Shown one piece after another: positions 8,256 through 17,555 of a stretch of DNA of 64,000 nt (positions within the stretch are counted from its first letter, which is position 1; every line of letters starts with the position of its first letter). The notes beneath the pieces are model-generated. The model was not told the DNA's origin. It saw nothing but the letters and a program-made list of their open reading frames with translations, and did no database searches. The position numbers and the translations under genes were made by a program. This DNA comes from Microbacterium testaceum StLB037 (GTDB lineage: Bacteria; Actinomycetota; Actinomycetes; Actinomycetales; Microbacteriaceae): positions 1-64,000 of the forward strand of contig NZ_FNJN01000007.1 of the NCBI RefSeq assembly GCF_900104345.1, read 5' to 3'.

Positions 8256-9793
8256 GCGTCCGCCGTCGTCTCGCCGCCGTCATCGCGGGCGTCGCGGGTC
8301 TCGCCCTCGCCCTGTCGGGCTGTCTGTACGCCCAGATCCCTCCCCTGGCTCCCGCGGTCGGGCCGTCACTGGCACCGCAGACCGAGGGCATCGACGCGTC
8401 GCTCCTGCCCTACTACGGGCAGACGCTCACCTGGACCGACTGCGGCTCGGCCGGTTTCGATTGCACGACGGTCACCGCGCCCCGCGACTACGCCGATCCG
8501 TCGGCCGGCGACCTCACGCTGTCGGTGATCCGGCATCGGGCGACGTCGGGCCAGCCGCTGGGCTCTCTGCTGACGAACCCCGGGGGTCCCGGTGTGAGCG
8601 GTGTGTCCACCGTGCGCGACTCCCTGTCGCTCGTGGCCGACGAGACGCTGACGAAGACGTACGACATCATCGGCTTCGACCCTCGCGGGGTGGGCCAGTC
8701 GGCACCGGTCACCTGCTACGACGCGGCGGGCATGGATTCGTTCCTCTACGACATCCCCCCGGGTACGCGCGGCAGCGACGAGTGGAACGCCGCGCTCGAG
8801 AAGCGCCAGGCCGACTTCGCGCAGGCGTGTCAGGCCAACAGTGACGGCATCCTTCCCTACGTCTCCACCGAGAACGCCGCGCGCGACATGGACCTGCTGC
8901 GTGGCGTCCTGGGGGACAAGAAGCTGAACTACCTCGGCTTCTCGTACGGGTCGTTCCTCGGCACGACGTACGCGGGGCTCTTCCCCGATCGTGTCGGGCG
9001 AATGGTCCTGGACGGGGGAATCGACCCCAGCCTGCCGAGCAGCGCGAGCGGTATCGCCCAGGCGGTCGGGTTCGAGAACGCCCTGCGCGCTTTCATGGCT
9101 GACTGCCTCGAAAGCTCGGACTGTCCGTTCACCGGTTCCGTCGACGACGCGATGAACGATCTCTCGTCGCTGCTGGAACGCGTCGACGCCCGCCCGCTGA
9201 CCGGCCCCGACGGGAGGCGGCTCGGCGCGGACACCCTCGTGACCTCGATCGTGGCGGCACTGTACAGCGACCAGAACTGGCCCTACCTGCGCATGGCTCT
9301 CACCGGGGCGCAGAACGGCGATGCCTCCGTCGCCTTCCAACTCGCGGACTTCTACAACGGTCGTGTCGGCGGTCAGTACCAAGACAACACGATGCAGGCG
9401 TTGCGGGCGTACAACTGCGTCGACTATCCCGACGAGGGTGACGAGGACAACCCGCAGATCGAGAAAGAGCTGCAGCAGAAGGCCCCGGTGGTCGCCCCCT
9501 ACTGGCTGGGCCCCGACGCGTGCGCCGCGTGGCCCGCCCCACCGACGGGCACGCGCCAGGCGATCACCGCCCCCGGCTCGCCGCCCATCGTGGTGCTCGG
9601 CACGACGGGAGACCCGGCGACCCCGTACACCGAGGCGCAGGCTCTCGCCGGTCAACTCTCGCAGGGTGTGCTCGTGACCTACGTGGGCGAGGGGCACCTC
9701 GCCTACAACAAGGGCAACGACTGCGTGAACTCGGCCGTCGACGACTACCTGGTCGACGGCACCGTGCCCGCCGAGGGGCTGCGCTGCGAGTAG
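8252..9793 (+). CDS. Alpha/beta hydrolase lipoprotein (tripeptidyl aminopeptidase-like)
   Basis: A 513-residue exported hydrolase. The signal peptide ends in a lipobox LSGC with Cys24 as lipidation site. The alpha/beta-hydrolase core has an oxyanion segment ([12 protein letters not shown]), a nucleophile Ser in GFSYGSFLG, an Asp in [12 protein letters not shown] and a His in GEGHLAYN, followed by the cysteine-containing TAP-like C-terminal domain. Streptomyces homologues are tripeptidyl aminopeptidases; others are esterases, so the substrate is open. The GTG overlaps the holB stop. It would act on the outer face of the membrane. Confidence 0.85.
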   Translation: MSVRRRLAAVIAGVAGLALALSGCLYAQIPPLAPAVGPSLAPQTEGIDASLLPYYGQTLTWTDCGSAGFDCTTVTAPRDYADPSAGDLTLSVIRHRATSGQPLGSLLTNPGGPGVSGVSTVRDSLSLVADETLTKTYDIIGFDPRGVGQSAPVTCYDAAGMDSFLYDIPPGTRGSDEWNAALEKRQADFAQACQANSDGILPYVSTENAARDMDLLRGVLGDKKLNYLGFSYGSFLGTTYAGLFPDRVGRMVLDGGIDPSLPSSASGIAQAVGFENALRAFMADCLESSDCPFTGSVDDAMNDLSSLLERVDARPLTGPDGRRLGADTLVTSIVAALYSDQNWPYLRMALTGAQNGDASVAFQLADFYNGRVGGQYQDNTMQALRAYNCVDYPDEGDEDNPQIEKELQQKAPVVAPYWLGPDACAAWPAPPTGTRQAITAPGSPPIVVLGTTGDPATPYTEAQALAGQLSQGVLVTYVGEGHLAYNKGNDCVNSAVDDYLVDGTVPAEGLRCE

Positions 9794-9820
9794 CGCCCCG
9801 CTCCCTGCCGCCCGCGCGCC

Positions 9821-9826
9821 TAGGCT
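9821..9826 (+). promoter_or_regulatory. -10 element TAGGCT before deoC
   Basis: The box is 28 bases upstream of the deoC ATG. The transcript would carry a short leader with a good ribosome site (GAGGAGA, 9843-9849), in contrast to the leaderless genes nearby. Confidence 0.5.
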
Positions 9827-9854
9827 GAAGACGTCATACCCCGAGGAGACCCCC

Positions 9855-10526
9855 ATGACCGCGCCCATCGCCGACCTGGCGACCTACATCGACCACACGC
9901 TGCTCAAGCCCGAGGCCACCCGCGCCGACGTCGAGCGCCTCATCGCCGAAGGCGCCGAGCTCGGCACCTACAGCGTGTGCATCTCGCCCTCGTTCCTGCC
10001 GGTGCAGCTGCCGGAGGGGCTCAAGCTCGCCGTGGTGTGCGGCTTCCCGAGCGGAAAGCACCACGCCGAGGTCAAGGCCGCCGAGGCCGCTCTGTCGGTC
10101 GCGCAGGGTGCCGACGAGATCGACATGGTCATCGATGTGGGCGCCGCGATCGAGGGTCGCTACGACATCGTCGAGTCCGAGATCCGCGCCGTCCGGGCCG
10201 CGGCCCCCGCGCCGACCGTCCTCAAGGTCATCATCGAATCCGCCGCGCTGAGCGACGAGGCCATCGTCGCCGTCTGCGAGGCGGCGGTGAACGCGGGCGC
10301 CGATTTCGTCAAGACGTCGACCGGTTTCCACCCCGCCGGTGGCGCGAGCGTCCACGCGGTCGAGCTGATGAAGCGCACGGTCGGCGACCGCGCCGAGGTC
10401 AAGGCATCCGGGGGAGTGCGCACGCGCGCGGCCGCCGAAGAGATGATCGCCGCGGGCGCCACGCGTCTGGGGTTGTCGTCGAGTCGTGACATCCTCGCGG
10501 ACCGCACCGCCGCCGGCGACTACTGA
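9855..10526 (+). CDS. deoC: Deoxyribose-phosphate aldolase
   Basis: A 223-residue class I aldolase that splits 2-deoxyribose 5-phosphate into glyceraldehyde 3-phosphate and acetaldehyde during deoxynucleoside salvage. The Schiff-base Lys is in [11 protein letters not shown]; other family blocks are [28 protein letters not shown] and KVIIESA. Length is normal. It has its own promoter and ribosome site and stands alone, followed by tRNA-Thr. Confidence 0.96.
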   Translation: MTAPIADLATYIDHTLLKPEATRADVERLIAEGAELGTYSVCISPSFLPVQLPEGLKLAVVCGFPSGKHHAEVKAAEAALSVAQGADEIDMVIDVGAAIEGRYDIVESEIRAVRAAAPAPTVLKVIIESAALSDEAIVAVCEAAVNAGADFVKTSTGFHPAGGASVHAVELMKRTVGDRAEVKASGGVRTRAAAEEMIAAGATRLGLSSSRDILADRTAAGDY

Positions 10527-10591
10527 GCGCGTACCTGAGCACGCGCTGGAGCATGTAAGATCGATGATCGTGCACGCTCCAGCGCGCACAT

Positions 10592-10664
10592 GCCGCCTTA
10601 GCTCAGACGGCAGAGCGATTCACTCGTAATGAATAGGTCAAGGGTTCGATTCCCTTAGGCGGCT
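10592..10664 (+). tRNA. tRNA-Thr (anticodon CGT)
   Basis: A 73-base cloverleaf. The acceptor GCCGCCT pairs with AGGCGGC (10657-10663); the D-arm contains TTAGCTCAGACGG; the anticodon stem ATTCA/TGAAT closes loop CTCGTAA with anticodon CGT; the T-arm contains GGTTCGATTCC. The discriminator is T and CCA is not encoded. It reads ACG codons, frequent in this GC-rich genome. Confidence 0.95.
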
Positions 10665-10669
10665 CCGAA

Positions 10670-10706
10670 GGCCCTCACCCGCTTCCACCGGGTGGGGGCC
10701 TTTCTT
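10670..10706 (+). terminator. Rho-independent terminator after tRNA-Thr
   Basis: GGCCCTCACCCG pairs with CGGGTGGGGGCC across a short loop and is followed by TTTCTT. It lies six bases after the tRNA. Confidence 0.85.
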
Positions 10707-10785
10707 CGTCGGTGGAGCATTTCGCCGCGTCGCGCACGCGCTCGGTCGTACGCTCGCCCCAGGGGCCGGCATCGAACGGGGGGCC

Positions 10786-11316
10786 ATGAACGAACGAACC
10801 GCTCTCATCCGTCGCATCCGGGTCTGCCTCGCGATCGTCATCGCGGGACTCGCCGTCAGCGGCCTGACCGCCTTCCCGCTGCGCGAAGAGCTCGCCCTCG
10901 GTCGCCAGATCCTGCGCGGGCTCGGGGTCGCGGCCTTCGCTCCGGAGGCGGTCGGGTGGGTGGATCGGGTGGGGGAGGGACTGGATGCCACGGCCGCGGC
11001 GTTCCCGTTCATCGCCTACGGCACCGACTGGTTGGCGTTCGCCCATCTGCTGATCGCCGTCGCCTTCATCGGCCCGTGGCGCGATCCGGTTCGCAACGTG
11101 TTCGTCCTCCAGTGGGGGCTCGTCGCGTGCGCGGGGATCATTCCGTTGGCGCTCATCGCGGGGGCGATCCGCGGTCTCCCGCTCGGCTGGCAGCTCATCG
11201 ACATCTCGTTCGGTGTCGTGGCGGCGGTGCCGTTGGTCATCGCGTTGCGCGCGACCCGACGGCTCGAGGCCCTCGGGACGGTGGCTCGAGAGGTTCGGCC
11301 CGACCTCGCCCGATAG
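10786..11316 (+). CDS. Conserved membrane protein of unknown function
   Basis: A 176-residue protein with four predicted transmembrane helices, at about residues 15-33, 85-100, 106-125 and 138-155. A hydrophilic segment between the first two carries VGWVDRVGEG and FIAYGTDWLAFAHL. I recognise it only as a conserved bacterial membrane protein; no catalytic motif is visible. The ATG at 10786 is preceded by a G-rich tract (CGGGGGG). A further membrane gene follows in the same direction, with a TAGGCT box at 11314 between them. Confidence 0.6.
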   Translation: MNERTALIRRIRVCLAIVIAGLAVSGLTAFPLREELALGRQILRGLGVAAFAPEAVGWVDRVGEGLDATAAAFPFIAYGTDWLAFAHLLIAVAFIGPWRDPVRNVFVLQWGLVACAGIIPLALIAGAIRGLPLGWQLIDISFGVVAAVPLVIALRATRRLEALGTVAREVRPDLAR

Positions 11317-11385
11317 GCTGAACCCGCCTCGTTCCGCGTCCGCGTGACGGCTGTCCTCCGCCCGTCGAACCCTGCTGGAGCCCCC

Positions 11386-11781
11386 GTGTCGAACGCCCTC
11401 GATGCCGTCATCGAGATCTTCACGTGGGTGGGTCTGGGTGGCGGTCTTCTGCTCGCCTTCGTCGCGGTCTTCCTGCTTCTGGCCGATGGCACGTGGTTGC
11501 CGACTCGCGCCGTGGTCGAGCATGTCGACGGGGGCCGCGTCGTGCGGTGGTTCGACGCCGACGGGGGAGTGAATGAGGCTCCGCTCTCGGCCCACGACGA
11601 CGCGAAGATCGGGGCGGCCGACATGGCCGACATCTTCTACCGCCGGGGCCGCGTCGATCGCATGCGGCTGACGCGCTCTTCTCCGCTGGTGCGCTTCGTC
11701 TCCCTGCTGGCGGCCGGGGTGCTGACTCTGGGTGCGGTGGCGTTCGTCGTGTCGATCGTGGTGCTCTTCGCGCGCGGGTGA
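11386..11781 (+). CDS. Small membrane protein, unknown function
   Basis: A 131-residue protein with one hydrophobic helix near the N terminus (about 10-35) and one at the C terminus (about 100-128). Between them is a soluble domain of about 60 residues (VVEHVDGGRVVRWFD). The GTG at 11386 was taken because GGAG lies just before it; a GTG at 11344 would add 14 residues without a helix or ribosome site. A TAGGCT box at 11314-11319 may start the transcript. Family not recognised. Confidence 0.55.
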   Translation: MSNALDAVIEIFTWVGLGGGLLLAFVAVFLLLADGTWLPTRAVVEHVDGGRVVRWFDADGGVNEAPLSAHDDAKIGAADMADIFYRRGRVDRMRLTRSSPLVRFVSLLAAGVLTLGAVAFVVSIVVLFARG

Positions 11782-11810
11782 CGGACTGGCGCGACGCACG
11801 TATTGCTAGA

Positions 11811-11816
11811 TAAGCT
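11811..11816 (+). promoter_or_regulatory. -10 TAAGCT of the leaderless MMPL gene, overlapping a palindrome
   Basis: TAAGCT lies exactly six bases before the ATG at 11823. A self-complementary AGCTAGCT (11813-11820) overlaps the box and the spacer, in a position where a bound repressor would block transcription. Confidence 0.55.
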
Positions 11817-11822
11817 AGCTAT

Positions 11823-14078
11823 ATGTCCGCTTCGCCTGCTTCAACTCGCCGCTCCTCCCGCGGACGCACCCGCCGATCGACGAACGCCCCGCGCGTCTCG
11901 CGGTGGCTGAGGGTCGGCATCCCCAGCCTGCTCGTTCTGCTCTGGGTGGTGGGCGGCTCGATCGGCGGTCCCTTCTTCGGCAAGGTCGACCAGGTCGCGA
12001 CGAACGATCAGTCCTCTTTCCTGCCGCAGTCGGCCGACGCGACGCGAGTGAGCGAGCGCCTGACCGACTTCACCGGGAGTGACACGATCCCCGCGATCGT
12101 CGTCGCCTCGACCGCTGACGGCTCCGCGCTTAGCGATGCACAGGTGACCGCACTGCAGACCCTCGCGACGGACCTCGCCGCCGTCGACGGCGTCTCGGGT
12201 GACGCGTCGCCTCCCGTGGTCTCGGAGGACGGACAGGCCGCGCAGATCTTCGTACCCATCGACAGCTCCGATGAAGTGCGCGACGTCGTCGAGCAGGTGC
12301 GCGAGAAGGTGTCCGCCGAGGTCCCGGCGGGCGTCGAGGCGTGGGTCACGGGCCCGGCCGGGTTCACCGCCGATCTCGTGAAGGGCTTCCTCGGCATCGA
12401 CGGCCTTCTGCTGATCGTCGCGCTGGTGGCCGTCTTCGTCATCCTCGTCATCGTGTACCGCTCACCGCTGCTGCCGATCCTGGTGCTGCTGACCTCGGTC
12501 TTCGCCCTCTGCGTGGCCCTGCTGACCGTGTGGTGGCTCGCTTTCGCCGGCATCGTGGTCCTCAACGGTCAGGTCCAGGGGATCCTGTTCATCCTCGTCA
12601 TCGGCGCGGCCACCGACTACGCCCTCCTGTACGTCGCACGCTTCCGCGAGGCCATCGGCGAGGGTCGTCCGCGGTGGGATGCCACGGTCCGGGCGTGGAA
12701 GGGAGCGTTCGAGCCCATCCTGGCTTCGGGGGGCACCGTGATCGCCGGGCTCCTCTGCCTGTTGCTGTCCGATCTGGCGACCAACCGTGCCCTCGGGCCC
12801 ATCGCGTCCATCGGGATCGCCTTCGCCGTTCTGTCGGCGCTGACCTTCCTTCCCGCTCTCCTGGCGTTGGTCGGCCGGGCGGCGTTCTGGCCGTTCCTGC
12901 CGAAGCCCGGTCAGTCGGCCCTGCCGGCCGACCTCACGCAGCCAGCGAAGGGGTTCTGGTCGCGCCAGGCGCGCTTCGTCGCCCGCCGGGCCCGGCCGGT
13001 GTGGATCGTGTGCACGCTCGTCCTCCTCGCCGCGTGCGTCGGTGTCACCCAGCTGCGCGCCGACGGCGTGCCGGCGAGCGACCTCGTTCTGGGGGCGTCC
13101 GAGGCGCGCGACGGTCAAGCCGCCCTCGCCGAGCACTTCCCGGGCGGCTCGGGCAGCCCGGCGTACGTTCTCGTCCCCGAACAGGACGCCGCTCGGGCGG
13201 CGACCGTCCTTCAGAGCGCGTCGGGAGTCGACGCGGTCGCGGTGCTCAGCGCCGACGCCCCCGGTGGGCAGTCGCCGGTGAGCGTATCCGACGGAGCTCT
13301 CCAGACGACGGCCTTCGGTGCGCCCGGGACGCCCGCGCCCGCCCCGACCGTCGCGGACGGCGACGTCCTGCTGGCCGCGACCCTGGCGGATACGGCCGAT
13401 TCACCGGCGGCGGACGAGACCGTCCGTCAGCTCCGCGCCGATCTCACCACCGAGCTCGGCGAGGGCACCGCCCTGGTGGGCGGTGTCACCGCCACCGACA
13501 TCGACTCGATCGACACCTCGATCCGTGATCGGACGCTCATCATCCCGATCGTTCTCGCCGTCATCCTGCTGATCCTCATGGCTCTGCTGCGCTCGATCGT
13601 GGCCCCCCTCATCCTCATCGGGACCGTCATCGTGTCGTTCGGGGCGGCGCTGGGCGTCAGTGCCCTGGTGTTCGACGGCATCCTGGGCTTCCCGGGCGCG
13701 GATCCGGCGGTGCCGTTGTACGGCTTCGTCTTCCTCGTCGCGCTGGGTGTGGATTACAACATCTTCCTGATGTCGAGGGTGCGGGAGGAGTCCCTCGCGC
13801 ACGGTACGCGTGCGGGGATTTTGCGTGGCCTCGTCGCCACGGGCGGAGTGATCACCTCGGCGGGGCTTGTGCTGGCGGCGACGTTCGCGGCTCTCGGGGT
13901 CATCCCGATCCTCTTCCTCGCGCAGATCGCCTTCATCGTGGCCTTCGGTGTGCTGCTCGACACCTTCGTGGTGCGCTCGTTGCTGGTGCCCGCTCTGGCG
14001 TACGACCTCGGCCGGCGCATCTGGTGGCCCTCGAAGCTCGGGCGGACGGATGCCGCGGAGCGTAGGCTCGACGCATGA
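11823..14078 (+). CDS. MMPL/RND family transporter
   Basis: A 751-residue membrane transporter. The cytoplasmic N terminus is basic; helix 1 (about 35-52) is followed by a large outside loop, then a block of five helices (about 193-370). A second outside loop and a second helical block (about 570-735) repeat the pattern, the internal duplication of the RND superfamily. Motifs GAATDYALLYVARFRE and ALGVDYNIFLMSRVRE carry the paired Asp-Tyr residues used in proton coupling. MMPL proteins of actinobacteria export lipids, pigments, siderophores or drugs; the cargo cannot be told here and there is no accessory protein nearby. pncA overlaps its stop (ATGA). Confidence 0.88.
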   Translation: MSASPASTRRSSRGRTRRSTNAPRVSRWLRVGIPSLLVLLWVVGGSIGGPFFGKVDQVATNDQSSFLPQSADATRVSERLTDFTGSDTIPAIVVASTADGSALSDAQVTALQTLATDLAAVDGVSGDASPPVVSEDGQAAQIFVPIDSSDEVRDVVEQVREKVSAEVPAGVEAWVTGPAGFTADLVKGFLGIDGLLLIVALVAVFVILVIVYRSPLLPILVLLTSVFALCVALLTVWWLAFAGIVVLNGQVQGILFILVIGAATDYALLYVARFREAIGEGRPRWDATVRAWKGAFEPILASGGTVIAGLLCLLLSDLATNRALGPIASIGIAFAVLSALTFLPALLALVGRAAFWPFLPKPGQSALPADLTQPAKGFWSRQARFVARRARPVWIVCTLVLLAACVGVTQLRADGVPASDLVLGASEARDGQAALAEHFPGGSGSPAYVLVPEQDAARAATVLQSASGVDAVAVLSADAPGGQSPVSVSDGALQTTAFGAPGTPAPAPTVADGDVLLAATLADTADSPAADETVRQLRADLTTELGEGTALVGGVTATDIDSIDTSIRDRTLIIPIVLAVILLILMALLRSIVAPLILIGTVIVSFGAALGVSALVFDGILGFPGADPAVPLYGFVFLVALGVDYNIFLMSRVREESLAHGTRAGILRGLVATGGVITSAGLVLAATFAALGVIPILFLAQIAFIVAFGVLLDTFVVRSLLVPALAYDLGRRIWWPSKLGRTDAAERRLDA
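14063..14068 (+). promoter_or_regulatory. -10 TAGGCT for pncA, inside the MMPL coding end
   Basis: TAGGCT lies six bases before the pncA ATG at 14075, so pncA may be transcribed on its own as a leaderless mRNA besides being coupled to the MMPL gene. Confidence 0.5.
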
Positions 14079-14653
14079 CGCGCGCCCTGTTCATCGTCGA
14101 TGTCCAGAACGACTTCACCGAGCACGGCGCCTTGGGCGTCGAGGGCGGTGACGCGGTCGCCGAACGCATCTCACGCTACCTCGCCGTGCACGCCGATGAG
14201 TACGCGCTCATCGTCGCGTCGCGGGACTGGCATCACGGCGACGACGACAACGGCGGCCACTTCTCGGACAGCCCCGACTTCGTCGATACGTGGCCGGTGC
14301 ACTGCGTGGGCGGCACCTTCGGTGCCGAGTACGACGAGGTCTTCGACACCTCGCGGGTGACGCACCATCTCAAGAAGGGGCAGGGCAAGCCCGCCTACTC
14401 GCTGTTCGAGGGCGTCACCGATGCGGGCGAGACCGCGGCGCAGCTGCTCGAGGTCCACGGCATCCGGGACATCGACGTGGTGGGCATCGCGACCGACTAC
14501 TGCGTGCGCGCGTCCGCCCTCGATGCGATCGGCGCGGGACGCCGCGTGCGCGTTCTCACCGACCTGGTCGCGGGTGTGCATCCCGACGCCAGCGCGGCGG
14601 CCCTGGCCGAGATCGAGGCTGCGGGCGCGGAGCTCTCGACCTCGGGCTCCTGA
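14075..14653 (+). CDS. pncA: Nicotinamidase (isochorismatase superfamily)
   Basis: A 192-residue cysteine hydrolase converting nicotinamide to nicotinate for NAD recycling; homologues also activate pyrazinamide. Catalytic residues are Asp9 in IVDVQNDF, the Lys in HHLKKGQGK and the Cys in IATDYCVRAS. The metal site is visible as SRDWHHGD, GGHFSD and WPVHC. Length and motif order match the mycobacterial enzyme. It is convergent with the sensor kinase gene, 13 bases apart. Confidence 0.92.
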   Translation: MTRALFIVDVQNDFTEHGALGVEGGDAVAERISRYLAVHADEYALIVASRDWHHGDDDNGGHFSDSPDFVDTWPVHCVGGTFGAEYDEVFDTSRVTHHLKKGQGKPAYSLFEGVTDAGETAAQLLEVHGIRDIDVVGIATDYCVRASALDAIGAGRRVRVLTDLVAGVHPDASAAALAEIEAAGAELSTSGS

Positions 14654-14666
14654 GGCGAGACCGGGT

Positions 14667-15785
14667 TCAGTCGATCCGAACCGGGTCGACCTCGTCGTCG
14701 GCGCGGGGGATCGTGAGGGAGACGCTCGTCCCCTCACCCGGTGCGCTCATGATGCGCACCGTTCCGCCGTGTGCACCCACGATGCGCTGCACGCTCGCGA
14801 GCCCGATCCCTCGTCCCCCGTCGCCGGCATCCGCGAGCCGACCTCGGTTGCCTTCCTGCGTGATCGAGGCGAGATCGTCGGGATGGATGCCACGACCTCG
14901 GTCGCGCACGCGCACCACGGCCCCCTCGTCGGTTTCGAAGACGTCGACCTCGATGAGGTCGTCGGAGTACTTCGCGGCGTTCTCGAGCACGTTGGCGATC
15001 GCGCGTCGGAGTCCGAGCACATCGCCCCAGATGGGAACGGCATCCATCTGACCGAACACGACGCGGCCGGGCGCATCGCCCGGCAGGACGAGTGAGACGG
15101 CTCCGCGGGCGATGAGGTCGAGGCTCGCGCGCCGCCGTCCCCGCTCGGCGGCGGTGTTGACGTCGGCCATGAGGGCCTGGGCCATGGCGACGATGTGGTC
15201 GCTCGCCTCGCCGGCGAGGCGCAGGAGGCGGTGGTCAGGGGGCAGCTCCTCGCCGATCAGGTCGAGGTAGCCACGGAGAGCCGTGACCGGCGAGAGAAGG
15301 TCGTGCGCGAAGGTGCGCTGCAGGGACTGGCGCTCATCCGCTTCCTGCTTCTCGGTCGTCAGATCGCGCACGATCTTGACGAAACCGAGGACCTGACCCT
15401 GGTCGGTGCGGATGGCCGAGATCGTCACCCGCGCCCAGAACTCCGAGCCGTCGCTGCGCACGCGCCAGCCGGTGTCTTCGACGTGGCCGTCGCGTTGGGC
15501 GGCAGCGAGCAGCTGGTCGGGCTTGCCGCGCCGTCGGTCCTCTTCGCGGTAGAAGCGCGAGAAGTGCGAGCCGAGGATCTCGTCCTCGCTGTACCCCTTG
15601 ATGCGTTCCGCTCCGAGGTTCCACCCGCGGACGAACCCGCCGCTGTCGAGCTTGACGATCGCGAAGAGGTCGACCTGCTCGTCCCAGTCGCGCGGAATGG
15701 AGCGTCGGATGCTCGTCAACGGATGGTCGGGGTCGACGCCGGGAGGGGCGGGGGACACAGGGGGCTCATTGGGGACCGTGGTCAT
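14667..15785 (-). CDS. Soluble PAS-domain histidine kinase
   Basis: A 372-residue kinase without transmembrane helices. A PAS domain (about residues 35-150) has WNLGAERIKGYSEDE and RDLTTEKQEAD. A histidine-kinase dimerisation helix follows with the phospho-acceptor His in FAHDLLSPVTALRGY, then an ATPase domain with NVLENAAKYS (N box), RDRGRGIHPDD (G1) and GRGIGLASV (G2). It would sense an internal signal such as redox state, oxygen, light or a small ligand. No response regulator is adjacent, so its partner is elsewhere. The start at 15785 lacks a clear ribosome site. Confidence 0.88.
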   Translation of the reverse strand: MTTVPNEPPVSPAPPGVDPDHPLTSIRRSIPRDWDEQVDLFAIVKLDSGGFVRGWNLGAERIKGYSEDEILGSHFSRFYREEDRRRGKPDQLLAAAQRDGHVEDTGWRVRSDGSEFWARVTISAIRTDQGQVLGFVKIVRDLTTEKQEADERQSLQRTFAHDLLSPVTALRGYLDLIGEELPPDHRLLRLAGEASDHIVAMAQALMADVNTAAERGRRRASLDLIARGAVSLVLPGDAPGRVVFGQMDAVPIWGDVLGLRRAIANVLENAAKYSDDLIEVDVFETDEGAVVRVRDRGRGIHPDDLASITQEGNRGRLADAGDGGRGIGLASVQRIVGAHGGTVRIMSAPGEGTSVSLTIPRADDEVDPVRID

Positions 15786-15886
15786 GCGGAAGCACCGGCT
15801 CGGGTCGCAATGCTTGCTGAAGGCATAGTGTGATCATGCCCCTCGCGACGCGCCCGGGAACAGCGATTGACATTGCCCTGCCGGGC

Positions 15887-17488
15887 TTACGACGAGACGG
15901 TGACCAGCGTCCGCTGCCACCCGCTCGAGCCGTTCGGGGCGATCGGAGCCGCATCCTGGATCTGCAGGTTGCCCTGCTTGTCGGTCGCGCGGACCGCGAT
16001 GTAGTGCGTCCCGGCCTCGGCGGTCCAGTCGAACTTCCACTGCACCCACGACTGGTCGTTGATGGGGGTGGAGAGCTGCGTCTCCTGCCATTCGCCGTTG
16101 TCTATGCTGACTTCGACCTTCTGCACGCCGACGGGCTGGGCCCATGCCATGCCGGCGACGACCACGGCGCCCGCGGCGACGGGCGAGCCGATCTTGGGCG
16201 TGTCCACGCGCGACGACATCTTGATCGGCGCTTCGGCCGAGTATCCGCGCGGGGTCCAGTACGCCTCGTCCTTGTCGAACCGCGTGACGGTCAGCTTGGT
16301 GACCCACTTCGTGGCCGAGACGTAGCCGTAGAGCCCCGGGACGACCATGCGCACGGGAAATCCGTGCTCGAAGGGCAACGGTTCGCCGTTCATCTTGACC
16401 GCGAAGATCGCGTCGAGGTTGTCGTCGGTGAGCGACGAGAGGGGAGTGGATGCCGTGTACCCGTCGACGCTCTCCGAGAGCACCATGTCGGCGTCTCCCT
16501 GCACGCCGGCCATGCGCAGCACGTCGCGGATGGGGACGCCGGTCCAGATGGCGTTGCCGACCAGGCCGCCGCCGACCTCGTTGGAGACGCAGGTGAGGGT
16601 CACGCCGTACTCGTCGAGGCCCATGTTGACGAGGTCGTCGAAGCTCAGCTCCACGGGGTTGTCGACCATGCCCTCGATGGAGAGGCGCCATGTGGTGGGG
16701 TCGACGTTGGGGACGGTCAGTGCGGTGTCGACGCGGTAGAAGTCGCCGTTGGGGGTGACGATCGGGGTGAGCCCGTCGATCTCCCAGTTCGCGCCCTCGG
16801 GAACGGTCACGGTGGAGCGGGCGGCCGGGATCCGCAGCGCGTCGCGTGCGGCGGCGACAGACGAGGTCGCGGCGTTCAGGACGCGAGCACCGACACCCAC
16901 GACGACCGCGCCGACCGCGGTGAGGCCGGTGAACAGCAGGAAGTGGCGTCGATCGGTGCCGGAGGCCTGGGCGTTCTGCGCAACGGCGGCCGAGACCCAG
17001 CGTCGCAGACGCACGATCGCCAGCAGCAACACGAGGATGCCCGCGACCGTGCCGACGACGGGGGGCAGCCACGCGAGAGCGCCGGCCCCGGCGCGCGTGA
17101 TGATCGCCGCCGTGGCGAGGATGCCGCCGATTCCGAGGAGGACGACGCCGACGAAGCGGAAGCGGTACTCGAGCACGCCCGCGACGGCGGCGGCGACGGC
17201 AGCGCCGAGACCCACACCCGCGAGCAGGGCGATCTTGTCGCTCTCGCCGAACAGCGTGATCGCGAGCTCTTTCAGGGGGCGCGGGACGATGTCGACGATG
17301 AACGAACCGACGGCGAGGATGGGGCTCGCCGATCGAGCGACGAGCGCCGCGAGCGCCTCCGCGACAGCCAGCAGGGCGGCGGCCGAGACGATGCCGGCCA
17401 GGGCTGCCCAGATCCAGGCGTGCGGTCGGCGGACCGTGGTGGCCTCGTCGGTACGGGCCGCGGTGTCGGTCGTCATGGCATCCCTCAT
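15887..17488 (-). CDS. Membrane-anchored molybdopterin oxidoreductase (sulfite oxidase family)
   Basis: A 533-residue protein. The N-terminal third holds about five hydrophobic helices (roughly residues 25-175), an unusual membrane domain. The C-terminal part is a sulfite-oxidase-type molybdenum-cofactor domain with the Mo-binding Cys in LTCVSNEVGGG and family blocks WRLSIEGMV, GYTASTPL and FPVRMVVPG, followed by an Ig-like Mo-co dimerisation domain near the end (ASGWQRTLV region by position). The active site should face outside. Substrate unknown; sulfite or sulfoxides are possible. The ATG at 17488 follows GAGGAGCGGAG; a second ATG at 17476 is also possible. Confidence 0.85.
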   Translation of the reverse strand: MRDAMTTDTAARTDEATTVRRPHAWIWAALAGIVSAAALLAVAEALAALVARSASPILAVGSFIVDIVPRPLKELAITLFGESDKIALLAGVGLGAAVAAAVAGVLEYRFRFVGVVLLGIGGILATAAIITRAGAGALAWLPPVVGTVAGILVLLLAIVRLRRWVSAAVAQNAQASGTDRRHFLLFTGLTAVGAVVVGVGARVLNAATSSVAAARDALRIPAARSTVTVPEGANWEIDGLTPIVTPNGDFYRVDTALTVPNVDPTTWRLSIEGMVDNPVELSFDDLVNMGLDEYGVTLTCVSNEVGGGLVGNAIWTGVPIRDVLRMAGVQGDADMVLSESVDGYTASTPLSSLTDDNLDAIFAVKMNGEPLPFEHGFPVRMVVPGLYGYVSATKWVTKLTVTRFDKDEAYWTPRGYSAEAPIKMSSRVDTPKIGSPVAAGAVVVAGMAWAQPVGVQKVEVSIDNGEWQETQLSTPINDQSWVQWKFDWTAEAGTHYIAVRATDKQGNLQIQDAAPIAPNGSSGWQRTLVTVSS

Positions 17489-17555
17489 CTCCGCTCCTCG
17501 CGCGTGCGCGACGAGTCTCCCCCTCTCTTCGGAGCGGAGGACGGAACGGATGCCG

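Noticed and set aside
8366-9868. A 500-codon minus-strand frame over the lipoprotein hydrolase
   Set aside because: Antisense shadow; the plus-strand product has a lipobox and a full catalytic triad.
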